Assembly: GCA_039720395.1 (NCBI GenBank)
Contig: CM077832.1
Span: forward strand, 25,958,763-26,022,762
Direction: 5' to 3'
DNA length: 64,000 nucleotides
Origin: Liquidambar formosana
Lineage: Eukaryota > Streptophyta > Magnoliopsida > Saxifragales > Altingiaceae
The translations under genes were made by a program, and so were the position numbers. Below are positions 8,943 through 18,613 of this stretch, one piece after another. The notes under the pieces are model-generated. The model worked only from the letters and a program-made list of their open reading frames with translations. It was not told where the DNA came from and searched no databases. Within the stretch, counting starts at the first letter, position 1; the number at the start of each line of letters is the position of its first letter.

Positions 8943-11900
8943 TATCGCCTGCTGGAACATTCGTGGTCTTAATGACCCGATTAAGCAAAAGGAACTCAAA
9001 TCTTTTATCAGGAAAAGAAATATTTGTCTCTTCGGTATTGTGGAAACTCGAGTTAGAATGGTAAATTTTGATAAAGTCTCTTGTTTGTTTGCTGGTCATT
9101 GGAAGATTTCTCACAACTATCATGCCTCCACACTTGGGCGTATATGGGTCTGTTGGGATCCTAATATTATAGATGTCCAGATTCTCAGTTCATCTGATCA
9201 AATGATTCACTGTATGATTACTCCCTCTCAAGGTATCACTCACTTTTACTGTTCCTTCATTTATGCTTCCAACTCAAGCAGTGATAGAAATTTGCTATGG
9301 AATCATATCATTAGCAAAGCTAAACTCTGCTCTTCTTGTCCATGGATGCTTTTGGGAGATTTCAACTCCATTAGGCTTACTAGTGAAGGTTATGGGGGGA
9401 GGAGTATTTACTCTTCTACTAATTCTGATTTTCATAATAGTTTGCTGGCTGCTGACCTGATTGATATGGCTTTTATTGGTCCCCTCTTCACTTGGACCAA
9501 TAAAAGGGATGGTGATGCTCTCATTGCTCGTAAGCTTGACAGAGTTCTTGTTAATGATAGATGGTTGGAGGTCTTCCCTAACATTGTCACTGAGTTTTTG
9601 GCTCCGGGTATCTCTGATCACAGTCCCATGTTGGTGTGTCTTGGCAATAATGACCAGAAAATTAAGAAAACTTTTAAATTTTTCAACTTTTGGGCTGACC
9701 ATCCTGACTTCCTCACCACTGTTGCTAGCTGTTGGGACAGGTGCATTGTGGGTCATCCTATGTTCATTCTTTATTCCAAGCTCAAGGCCCTTAAGGAAGC
9801 TCTGAAAGTTTTCAATAAGGAGAAGTTTGGGAATATCAGTAATAAAGTTCTTCATGCTCAAGCTGCTTTGGAGGCTGCCCAACTCAATATCCTTCATAAT
9901 CCTCACTTGCCTGATCTCTGTAGGGTTGAAAAAGACTGTCAACTGAAATATTTGGAACTATCTCATGCTGAGGAAGCTTTCTACAAACAAAAATCCCGCA
10001 TACAATGGCTGAAGCTTGGTGACCAAAACACTGCCTTCTTTCATAGAGCAGTTAAGGTGAAAAGATCCTTCAATTCTTTATCAAAGCTTTATGACAATAC
10101 TAATACTTTGCTTAACACTCATGCTAGTATCAGTAGAGAAGCTATTAGTTACTTTCAAAATCTTCTTGGATGTTCCCCTCCCTCCCTGCATCATAGAATG
10201 GATATTCTTGAAGATCTTTTTGTCAATCAGTGGAATGAAGATCAGATTGCTATTCTCAATCAACCTGTGACTAGGCAGGAAATCAAGGATACCCTTTTTT
10301 CACTTAATAACAATAAAGCTCCTGGTCCTGATGGCTACACTCCTCTTTTCTTCAAGAAAACCTGGCACGTTGTGGGAAATGATGTTCTTGATGCTGTTAT
10401 GTCTTTCTTCTCTCATAGCCATCTGCTTGGTCAAGTTAATGCCACTGCTATTGCTCTAGTTCCTAAATCTCCTAATGCCTCTAGAATGAATGAATTTCGC
10501 CCAATCTCCTGCTGCAATACAGTTTACAAATGCATATCAAAAATTATTGCCAGTAGATTGAAAGCATGCCTTCCAGATTTCATCAGCCCTACTCAATCTG
10601 CTTTCATCCCAGGAAGAAGCATCTCTGACAATGTTCTTTTGGCCCAAGAAATTCTCAAGAATTACCATCTCAACAAGGGAGTTCCAAGGTGTGCAATGAA
10701 AATTGACTTGATGAAGGCTTTTGATTCTGTGGATCCCAATTTCATTATTGATATTCTTAAAGCTCTCAACACCCCTACCCATCTATTACAGTGGATTAAA
10801 GTGTGCATCACTTCCCCCAAATTCTCCATCTCTATCAATGGAGCTCTTGAGGGATATTTTGAAGGTAAAAGAGGGCTACGTCAAGGTGACCCTTTATCAC
10901 CTTACCTTTTTGTTATTGGCATGGAGGCTCTTTCCAAGCTCTTAGCCAAAGTTACTGCCTGTCCAACCTTCAAGTTTCATCCTCGGTGTGAAAAACTTAA
11001 TTTGTCTCATCTCTGTTTTGCTGATGACTTGTTCATCTTCTCCCATGGTAGTGTTGATGCTATTGACAAGATCATTGATGCCCTTAACAAATTTGAAGCT
11101 ATTTCAGGACTTAAAGCAAATAGTGGCAAAAGTCAAATTTTCTTTGCAGGTGTCCTCCCTGATATTAAAGATGACATATTAAACAGATTGGGTTTCTCTG
11201 AAGGCTCTCTTCCTGTGAAGTACTTGGGGGTTCCTCTTATCACTAAAAAACTGTCAGCTAGGGACTGCATCCCTCTCATTGAAAAGATTACTCAGAGAAT
11301 TCAAAGTTGGAGCTCCAAAAGATTATCCTATGCTGGTAGACTGCAACTTCTTTCCTCTGTATTATATGGCATACAGTACTACTGGAGTAGTATCTTTATC
11401 CTTCCTCAGAAAATTTGTAAACAGATTGAGCAGATTTTTAGAAGTTTTCTATGGTCAGGCCATGAGCTCAAGCTAACAGGTTCCAAAATCAGTTGGTTAG
11501 CTATTTGCATGCCAAAGAATGAAGGAGGTTTAGGTCTTCGAAGGATTGGAGATCTCAATATTGCTGCTGCTATGAAGCATATATGGGCTTTATTTAGCCG
11601 CTCTGGATCATTATGGGTAGCATGGATTAATCTCTATATTCTTAAAAATAAAAGCTTCTGGGCTGTGTCTACTCCTTCTGAATGTTCATGGGTTTGGAGG
11701 AAGCTGTTGAAACTTAGGCCCATCATTCACCCCCTCATCAAGCATAAAATTGGCAATGGTGAAAACACCTTTCTCTGGTATGATAATTGGCTTCCCATTG
11801 GCCCTATTCTTCAGCACTTTAACTCTAGAATTATGTATGATGCTGCTCTCCCTCCCACCACTAAAGTGTGCTCTATTATCTCTCTTTCCTCTTGGAATTG

Positions 11901-12594
11901 GCCAATCACGGTCACTGCTGATCTCTTGGAATTGCAGTCAGGTATCCCAGCCAACTTGCTCCCAAATTCTTCTCGACATGACTCTATTCAATGGCTGCTT
12001 GAAAATTCTGGTATCTTCTCCATCACTTCAGCATGGCATGCTCTCAGAAATCGTGGAAATGTGAATGACTGGCACTATATTGTTTGGTACCCCAAGGCTA
12101 TTCAAAAGCATGCTTTTATCTTGTGGCTCACTATCCACAATAGACTTTCTACTCTTGACAGAATGAATACTTGGGGGATTACTAGCAATGTGACTTGTGT
12201 GCTGTGTAATCAGAGCCTTGAAAGTCGTGATCATCTTTATTTTGCTTGTCCTATCTCTTCTTCTGTTTGGGCAAGAATCCTAAGGCTATGCTGCATTTTT
12301 CGAACTCCAAGATCATGGACTAATGAATTTATTTGGGCCAAGCATAGTCTCAAAGGTCACTCCTTCTCCACAACCATCAAAAAGCTTGCATGGGCATCAA
12401 CAATATATAATCTGTGGCAAGCAAGGAACAAGCGCATCATGGACAATAGCTATAGAGATAGTGATCATATTTACAATAGCATTATAAGTGATGTTAGATA
12501 TAAAGCTTTCTCCTTCCATGGGATCCGTGACAATGATAGGCATAGAAACTTATGCTCAAACTGGGGAATCAGTTTTGACATTCTAAAATTGTAA
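8935..12594 (+). CDS. LINE-1 ORF2: endonuclease-reverse transcriptase
   Basis: ORF2 of 1219 residues, the enzyme for target-primed reverse transcription. I chose the ATG at 8935 (MINIACWNIRGLND) although the frame is open back to 8797, because related copies start at this point and it overlaps the ORF1 stop. Endonuclease: WNIRGLND, GIVETRV, WMLLGDFNS, TWTNKRDGD, KLDRVLVN, SDHSP (about residues 227-231). Reverse transcriptase: NKAPGPDGYT, FRPISCCNTVYKCISKI, MKIDLMKAFDSV, GLRQGDPLSPYLF, and catalytic FADD (about 695-698). The C-terminal zf-RVT-like region has HAFILWLTIHNRL (about 1059) and CVLCNQSLESRDHLYFAC. No RNase H domain is recognisable. There is no frameshift or stop, so the protein may be functional. 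Confidence 0.94.
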   Translation: MINIACWNIRGLNDPIKQKELKSFIRKRNICLFGIVETRVRMVNFDKVSCLFAGHWKISHNYHASTLGRIWVCWDPNIIDVQILSSSDQMIHCMITPSQGITHFYCSFIYASNSSSDRNLLWNHIISKAKLCSSCPWMLLGDFNSIRLTSEGYGGRSIYSSTNSDFHNSLLAADLIDMAFIGPLFTWTNKRDGDALIARKLDRVLVNDRWLEVFPNIVTEFLAPGISDHSPMLVCLGNNDQKIKKTFKFFNFWADHPDFLTTVASCWDRCIVGHPMFILYSKLKALKEALKVFNKEKFGNISNKVLHAQAALEAAQLNILHNPHLPDLCRVEKDCQLKYLELSHAEEAFYKQKSRIQWLKLGDQNTAFFHRAVKVKRSFNSLSKLYDNTNTLLNTHASISREAISYFQNLLGCSPPSLHHRMDILEDLFVNQWNEDQIAILNQPVTRQEIKDTLFSLNNNKAPGPDGYTPLFFKKTWHVVGNDVLDAVMSFFSHSHLLGQVNATAIALVPKSPNASRMNEFRPISCCNTVYKCISKIIASRLKACLPDFISPTQSAFIPGRSISDNVLLAQEILKNYHLNKGVPRCAMKIDLMKAFDSVDPNFIIDILKALNTPTHLLQWIKVCITSPKFSISINGALEGYFEGKRGLRQGDPLSPYLFVIGMEALSKLLAKVTACPTFKFHPRCEKLNLSHLCFADDLFIFSHGSVDAIDKIIDALNKFEAISGLKANSGKSQIFFAGVLPDIKDDILNRLGFSEGSLPVKYLGVPLITKKLSARDCIPLIEKITQRIQSWSSKRLSYAGRLQLLSSVLYGIQYYWSSIFILPQKICKQIEQIFRSFLWSGHELKLTGSKISWLAICMPKNEGGLGLRRIGDLNIAAAMKHIWALFSRSGSLWVAWINLYILKNKSFWAVSTPSECSWVWRKLLKLRPIIHPLIKHKIGNGENTFLWYDNWLPIGPILQHFNSRIMYDAALPPTTKVCSIISLSSWNWPITVTADLLELQSGIPANLLPNSSRHDSIQWLLENSGIFSITSAWHALRNRGNVNDWHYIVWYPKAIQKHAFILWLTIHNRLSTLDRMNTWGITSNVTCVLCNQSLESRDHLYFACPISSSVWARILRLCCIFRTPRSWTNEFIWAKHSLKGHSFSTTIKKLAWASTIYNLWQARNKRIMDNSYRDSDHIYNSIISDVRYKAFSFHGIRDNDRHRNLCSNWGISFDILKL

Positions 12595-12828
12595 TTTTTA
12601 TTGCTTTTGTTTCCAGCTCCTAGCATCCTTTTGGGCTTACACATACCAATAAGCTAGTTTCCTAGCTTATTTGAATGTATTTGCTTGAGCTTGGACTTGT
12701 ATAGTGCTTTTATCCTTGCATGGATATTTTTTGGGCCGGTTGGCTTTGTATTCACTCTTTGTATTCTTTCTTTCTTTTATATATTCATTCTCACTTACCA
12801 AAAAAAAAAAAAAAAAAAACAAATAATG

Positions 12829-14016
12829 CATAATGCCCGATGCATGTGACTCATGCCCAATTTACATTAATTCCATTAATTACCGACCACTCCCGCAGGA
12901 GTCTTCGCGCGGAAACGGAGGATTTAAACCCAACCTCCAAGAGGACAACACAAGGGTTCCTACCTGGAACCGGAAAGTAGCCTCTGATTCGGGAACACAA
13001 GGGTTCCTACCTGGAACCGGAAAGTACCCCAGGACCAAAGGAATGGAAAACACCGCAAAGTCCCATTGACTGCAAGTAGTCCAATTCCAATGACCCCTTT
13101 TTATGCAATACTTTTACCCAGTATTAATTAAGTCCATTTAATGCATGATTATGCCCAACATGCAATGCGATAAACCATAAAATGATTCTTTTGAACCAAA
13201 GTCATCTCCAAGATATGGTATATAACCCATAATCGAATAACATCATAATTATATCCAAAATTATGATAAACAACATAAATTCTCATTATGATTATAACCT
13301 TAAAATCAAAATCAAAACCTCAATTAAACATGGGAATTAACCATAAAATCCATACATCTATATTCCATAGAATGTATAAAATATACCAAAATCCGTAAAG
13401 AACATAATCCCCAAATTACAATATCAAATACCCATAATCTCCTTCCAAGATTTATTCCATAATTCATTTATATACATATTCTAGGCCCAAGAATACCAAA
13501 CACTATGATAATATATACCATATTATCATGTCAATAGTTTAAACCCATGTAAATTGCACCTACCTCTATGAAACATGTAGAAAAATGCGATCTTGATGTT
13601 ATTGGTGTGTAGATCCAAGCCTAGGATGCACGTGTATGCCCCCAATCCAAGCCCTAGCTCCCAAATGCCATGCTTGATGAACATAATGGAGATTCCAACT
13701 CCAAAATGGGACCAAACCTCACAAATACCATGAATAAACACGAAATGTAAGAATATGATAACCCAATCCCAAAAAGGATTGCAAATCCTAACTTTATACA
13801 TGAGAAATTACCTCTTAAATCCGAAATGGAGGCAAACCATGAGTGAATCCAAGCTAGAAATGTCGAAATCCAAGCCTCCTATGCGTGAAAACCCATAAAA
13901 ATGGAGGGAGAAGCTCTTTCTCTCTCCACCGTACCCTCTCTTTCTCTCCCATTCTCTCTCTAGCTCTCCCATGCTCCAAAAACCAGATCTGGAGTGTTTG
14001 GGACGAGTTAGATGGG
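12829..14016. other. Rest of the LTR, no gene seen
   Basis: AT-rich LTR sequence resuming after LINE-1. A short imperfect direct repeat around caagggttcctacctggaacc occurs twice (about 12951 and 13000). A pyrimidine-rich stretch (tctctctcc) lies at 13915-13975, downstream of the TATA box in the minus-strand sense. The ORFs of 78 and 91 codons here have no recognisable features. Confidence 0.6.
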
Positions 14017-14025
14017 TTTATATAG
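14017..14025 (-). promoter_or_regulatory. TATA box of the LTR
   Basis: On the minus strand this reads CTATATAAA, preceded by ccccttt. It lies in the U3-like half of the LTR (which starts at 14846 on this strand), with an ACGT palindrome array 55-200 bp upstream. Confidence 0.6.
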
Positions 14026-14079
14026 AAAAGGGGGGCAAAAATGTCATTTTAACTCTTTATGAAATCTGCAGATCGCAAC

Positions 14080-14226
14080 TTTCAGACGTCTGAAATGTAG
14101 TTTCAGACGTCTGAAACTATACTCCAGAAAACCTCGCTCTCTGGAACTTTCAGACGTCTGAATGTAACTTTCAGACGTCTGAAATGTCACTTTCAGACGT
14201 CTGAAATGTATTTCAGACGTCTGAAA
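14080..14226. repeat. Six copies of a 16-bp ACGT palindrome
   Basis: TTTCAGACGTCTGAAA is a perfect palindrome present at 14080, 14101, 14169, 14191 and 14211. A sixth copy at 14148 differs in its last base. Spacing is irregular (20-47 bp). The GACGTC centre is an ACGT core of the kind bound by plant bZIP factors. The position upstream of the minus-strand TATA box suggests an enhancer, which is inference. Confidence 0.85.
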
Positions 14227-14454
14227 CACACAGTCAGCTGAAAAATTGGCAGTCAGTCAGACTACACCTCATCAGCACAGACATCAGCCTTATTTCATTA
14301 AAAACATTTAAGTAATCTTCTCCATTTTTATATTATCCTTTTACTTTAAGTTATTTAATGAAAATAAGCAAATAACCCCCCATTTGAATCCAAATAAAAT
14401 ATCAAAAAAATCAAATACCCAATATATCAAAATCTCATTTCCAAGTTTTAGTAC

Positions 14455-14478
14455 AAAATCTGTCGCCCGACAGATTTT
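14455..14478. repeat. 11-bp inverted repeat
   Basis: AAAATCTGTCG (14455-14465), CC, CGACAGATTTT (14468-14478): a perfect inverted repeat with a 2-nt centre inside the LTR, upstream of the palindrome array in the minus-strand sense. It could be a protein site or an RNA hairpin; the function is unknown. Confidence 0.7.
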
Positions 14479-14851
14479 CCTAAAACAAACATGTGAGGAA
14501 ACCAATCCAAACATGTTAATAAAATCCCATAAAATCACCAATATCTTATAATATTATAAACTCCCATTACCGCAAAAAATTATCCTTTAAAACGAAGATT
14601 TATGAAAATTCACTTTTTCCCCAACACTTAGCCAAATTTCAGCAGCTTAAACCCTTAAGTTGCAAATAAGGCTAAACGCACCCGAAAGATACTCGATGCA
14701 CAAAACAAGCATCAAAACGCATCCAACATCATAATATCATACACATGCATTACTCATGCATGAAATCATCCGACAAATCAAGGGATTAGCTATGTTAATC
14801 ATAGATTAAACCCTTAATACCCTATTTAAAAATTACGGGTATTACAGCCTC

Positions 14852-16549
14852 ACAATGCTTCCTAGACACAGGTAGGAGGTCTATTCTCTAAAAAAAATCT
14901 TAGGAGAATTTTGAGAGTCCACGACTCTTTTTAAACTCAATTAGAGTCGCCATTGACTCGTGGAAGCCCCACAATGCTTTCTGGACACCCATAGCAGCTC
15001 TACACGGTCCAAAAATTCCTAGGTGGCCTTCGAGGCTCTACAATGCTCTCTAAAGTCATTAGGGTCGCCATAGACTCGTGGGACTCTCACAACGCTTCCT
15101 AGACACCCTTAGGAGCTCTATACGCTCCAAAAAAAAAAAAAAAAAACTCCTAGGAGGCTTTCGAGAGTCCACGATGCACTCGAGACTCATTCAGGGTCGC
15201 TCGCCATTTACTCGTGGGAGCCTCTCAACACTTCCTAGACATCCATAGGAGCTCAATACGATCCTAGAAGGCCTTTTAGAGTCCACGACAATATCCTGAT
15301 TCAATTACGGTCGCTATCGAATCGTGGGAGCGCCACAATGCCTCTTAGGCACCCGTCAGAGCTCAATACGGTCGAGAAAATCCTAGGAAGCTTGCTTAAC
15401 TCCACGACATTCTCTACACTCAATTAGACTATAAACTCGTGGGAGCCTCCCAACACTTCCTAGACACCCATAGGAGCTCTATAAGCTCCAAAAAATCATA
15501 GGAGGCTTTCTAGAGTCCACGACCTGTGGAGGCTCAATAGCGTCGCCTTACATTTGTGGAAGCATCACAATGCTTCCTAAACACCAGTAGGAGTTGTATA
15601 TGCTCCAAAAAAATCACAGGAGACGCCTAAGAGTTCTCGGCGCTTTCTAAACTCAGTCAGAATCTCGATTGACTCGTGGGAGCTCCACGACTCTTCCTGG
15701 ACACTTGCAGGAGCTCTGTACCCTCAAAAGAATCCTAGGAGGCGTTCCTGAGTCCACGATGCTCTATAAATTCATTTAGAGACGCCACTGATCCATGGGA
15801 GCCTTGCAATGCTTCCAAGACACCCGTAGGACCTCTATACGCTCTATAAAATCCTAGAAGGCTTTTTTGAGTCCATGACGTTCCATAAACTCAATTAGAG
15901 CTGTCATTGACTCGTGGGAGCTCGACATCGCTTCTTGGACACCCGTAGGATCTCTATATGGTCCAAAAAAAAATAAAAATAAAAATCGTATGACGCTTTT
16001 AAGAGTCCATAACGCTCTCTAGACTCATTCAGAGTCACCATTGACCCTTAGGAGCCTCGTAATGCTTCCAAGACATCCGTAGGACCTCTATATGCTCCAT
16101 AAAATCCTAGAAGGCTTTTTTGAGTCCACGACGTTCTATAAACTCAATTAGAGTCGTCATTCACTCGTGGCAGCTCGACAATTCTTCCTGGACACTCGAA
16201 GGAGCTCAATACTATCCAAAAATCCTAAGAGGCTTTCTAGAGTCGACCTCTCTTGTCTCAAATAAAGTCGTCACGGACTCGTGCGAGCCTCACAACGCTT
16301 CCTAGAAACCCGTAAGAGTTCTATGTGCTCCAAAAAATCCTAGGAGGCTTTCTAAAGTCCACGACGCTCTCCTGACTCAATTAGAGTCGCTATAGACTTG
16401 CGGGAGCCTCTCAACACGTCCTAGCAGCTCCATACGCTCCAAAAAAGAAAAGGATGTTTTTAGAGTCTACGACACTCGTTAGACTCACAACGCTTCCAAG
16501 ACGCCAGTAGGAGCGATATATGCTCCAAAAAAACTCACAAGAGGCTCTT
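14852..16549. repeat. Satellite array c
   Basis: About 14 monomers in the same orientation as arrays a and b. Its first monomer matches the one at 38217 in array e, while the last monomer left of the LTR matches 37840, so about three monomers are missing across the LTR. The array ends at gggagtt where LINE-2 is inserted. Confidence 0.88.
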
Positions 16550-16642
16550 GGGAGTTAGAGGTCTTAGAGAGAGAAGCTCTGGTTCCCGATTGAAATTTTT
16601 GCCTTAGTTTTTTCTCTTCTGTTTGCCATATTTTTCTTCATT

Positions 16643-18613
16643 ATGGATTCATCTACCAGTCAAACCTCTTCTTCTACTCCTTTATTACCTTCTTCCTTGA
16701 CTGTTGAATCACGTGTTCTGAATGGATCTCGCCCTTTTCCACAGGATAGTCTTTTTCCCTCTTTGTCAGATTCAAAGAATCTAGCCACTTCTTTTGTTTC
16801 TTCTATCCCTGTTATGGTTCCCACCATCAAATCCATTCTTAAAAGTGGCAGCCTTTCCAAATCTACTTCGTCTCTTACTGAATCTGGTTCCCTTAGTGTC
16901 GGTGGGTCTAGATCTATAGTGCATCTTGATGAAAATCCTTCTAAAGTTGCTTCTTTCCTTTCCGTTTCTGAGATTTTCTCGAAACCTGATACGAGTGGTT
17001 CATTTGTTGCTACTGGGAGTTCTTTCTCCTCCGATTCTAAGGTGGATTCGGCCCCAGCTATTTCTCCGGTTGTCGACTCGGGGAGCAATTCTCCGATCAG
17101 TGGTCTAAATAATGCTGGTATTTCCTATCCTTCAGGCTGTACTTCTAGAGATCTGGGTGAAGCTGCCTTGCGTCAGCAAGCTACTTTCAGTCATGGAGTT
17201 GGTGTCGCTGGGTCTTCGGAAGGTTCTGATGTTGTGGATCTTTTGCATAGTGAGAAGATCGCGGCTTTAAAAGATCGTTATAGCCGTGGATCTATCGGTA
17301 AGCCTTCGGATTATACTGTGCTGGCCAGTACGTCGGGTGTGCCACCTAGGGTTCAGGTTTCTTCTACTTCGGATTTCCCTCCGTTAAGTTCAGTTGCTCA
17401 ACCATCGTCCTCAGATCATCCTACCCATCCAGAGGCGTCTGTGGTTAGAGACTGGAAAAACCTTTTTTCCAGCCCTAAAAGGAAGGGTTCTGAGCTCAAG
17501 TTCTTCGCGCCTATAAAGGAAAATGGTCAACTGATTGTGCGGCCACCTCCTTGTGTTGCGAAAGCAGGGGAGGAACGATGGAAGAACTGTTTGGTTGGCC
17601 AGTTTATAGATCGAAAGCCTCCATATAGTTTTCTTAAATCTACAGTGGAAAGACTTTGGGCAAGACTGGAAATTCCAGAAATTTTAACCACTGATGGGGG
17701 TTTATACATTTTTCGGTTCTTGAATTCTGCTGCTATGGAGGAAATCTTAGAATCGGGGCCCTGGCATATTGGTGGTAAACCCCTCATTCTTAGAAGATGG
17801 CAGCCACGGATGAGTTTGCTTAAGCCTCAATTGCGGAAGATACCCATTTGGGTTAAATTCTACAATATTCCTGCGGAATACTGGGATGATGATGGTTTAA
17901 GCTATATTGCTAGTGCTGTTGGGACTCCTTTGTATCTTGACGGTTTGACTGAGGCCAGAACTAGATTATTGTTTGCTCGTATTTGTGTTGAAGTTGATGT
18001 GGAGTCTGACTTCCCTTCGTCTTTTGCTCTTGATATGGGAGACAAATGCACTATTAATGTCCATGTTGAGTATCCATGGAAGCCGCAGGTATGTAAGCTA
18101 TGTAAGATTTTTGGACACACAACCTCTCATTGTCCAGTTAGTGTTAAGCAAGTGTGGGTTGAGAAGAAAAAGCCTGAAGTTATGATCCCTGTTGTTATTA
18201 CTGAGCCTGAAGTCTTAGTGGAGACTATTGTGCCTAATGATCAAGCCCTTTCTAATACTATCGCGACTAATGTTCCTGTGGTGGAGGTGCCTTGCAATCT
18301 GAATCATTTTAGTGCTCTTAATGACAATGTGGAAGGTGCGGAGGCATCTCTATCTTCCTGCCAAGATGAAGATTGCTCTATGCAATCCCCTGTGGTGAGT
18401 AATCTGGCGGTTTCAGATATTGATAGTTCTCCTGATATTGATTCTAAATTTTGTGATGTCTGAATTGATGAGATAGGTAAAAAAGGCAATAGCAAGAGAA
18501 AGAAGAAAAGCAACAAAAAGGCTAAAGGTAAAACTAACAGTTCCAGTGGTAGCAAAGATAGTCCCCTGATCAAGGGGAAAGGTCCAGCTCTTATTACTGG
18601 TACTAATGGTTAA
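16643..18613 (+). pseudogene. LINE-2 ORF1, late premature stop
   Basis: The open frame gives 606 residues and stops at TGA 18461-18463. The same frame continues for 49 more codons (IDEIGKKGNSKRKKK...) to TAA at 18611-18613, where LINE-1 ORF1 also ends. LINE-1 has arginine at the stop position (NIRVDEL), so CGA to TGA is the likely change. Domains in order: Ser-rich N-terminus with GISYPSGCTSRD (about residues 159-170), DUF4283-like region (NCLVGQFIDRKPPYSFLKS, ESGPWHIGGKPLILRRW, PIWVKFYNIPAEYW) and zinc knuckle CKLCKIFGHTTSHC. The lost tail is only the basic C-terminus, so the shortened protein might keep RNA binding. Confidence 0.88.

Larger units (their letters stand above)
6710..12815 (+). 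mobile_element. LINE-1: full-length L1-type element, both ORFs open
   Basis: A 6.1-kb element bounded by a perfect 13-bp duplication aaaacaaataatg (6697-6709 and 12816-12828). Order: 5' UTR with a run of 11 C (6765-6775) and the box GAGAGAAGCTCTC (6833-6845); ORF1 (6936-8942); ORF2 (8935-12594); a 3' UTR of about 200 bp ending TCACTTACC; poly(A). It sits inside the LTR. Perfect duplication and open frames suggest a recent insertion. Its 3' UTR lacks the GGGCTGT stem-loop seen in other copies, so it belongs to a different subfamily, shared with LINE-7 by the absence of that motif and by 3'-UTR features. Confidence 0.93.
6080..14846 (-). mobile_element. Long solo LTR, split by LINE-1
   Basis: The block starts TGTCACGACCC and ends GGGTATTACA. 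Read on the minus strand it runs TGTAATACCC...GGGTCGTGACA, ends typical of plant Ty3/gypsy LTRs. It is flanked by gcctc on both sides (6075-6079 and 14847-14851), a possible 5-bp target duplication. Without LINE-1, the small LINE-tail insert and their duplications, the LTR is about 2.6 kb. It contains no credible coding sequence, and no internal region or second LTR is seen, hence 'solo'. A minus-strand TATA box and a palindrome array lie near its right end. Caution: gcctc is part of the satellite consensus, and the monomers on the two sides are not adjacent in the HOR. Confidence 0.72.

Noticed and set aside
12100..12594. An RNase H domain at the end of LINE ORF2
   Set aside because: No DEDD-type motif order could be seen; the region fits zf-RVT and a conserved tail only.
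13526..13801. 91-codon ORF in the LTR as a gene
   Set aside because: No motif, low-complexity composition, and inside a regulatory LTR; probably chance.
15127..15145. A-runs in the satellite (15127, 38009, 42130) as retro-insertions
   Set aside because: They extend the normal A6 tract after GCTC(C/G), without duplications or tags.
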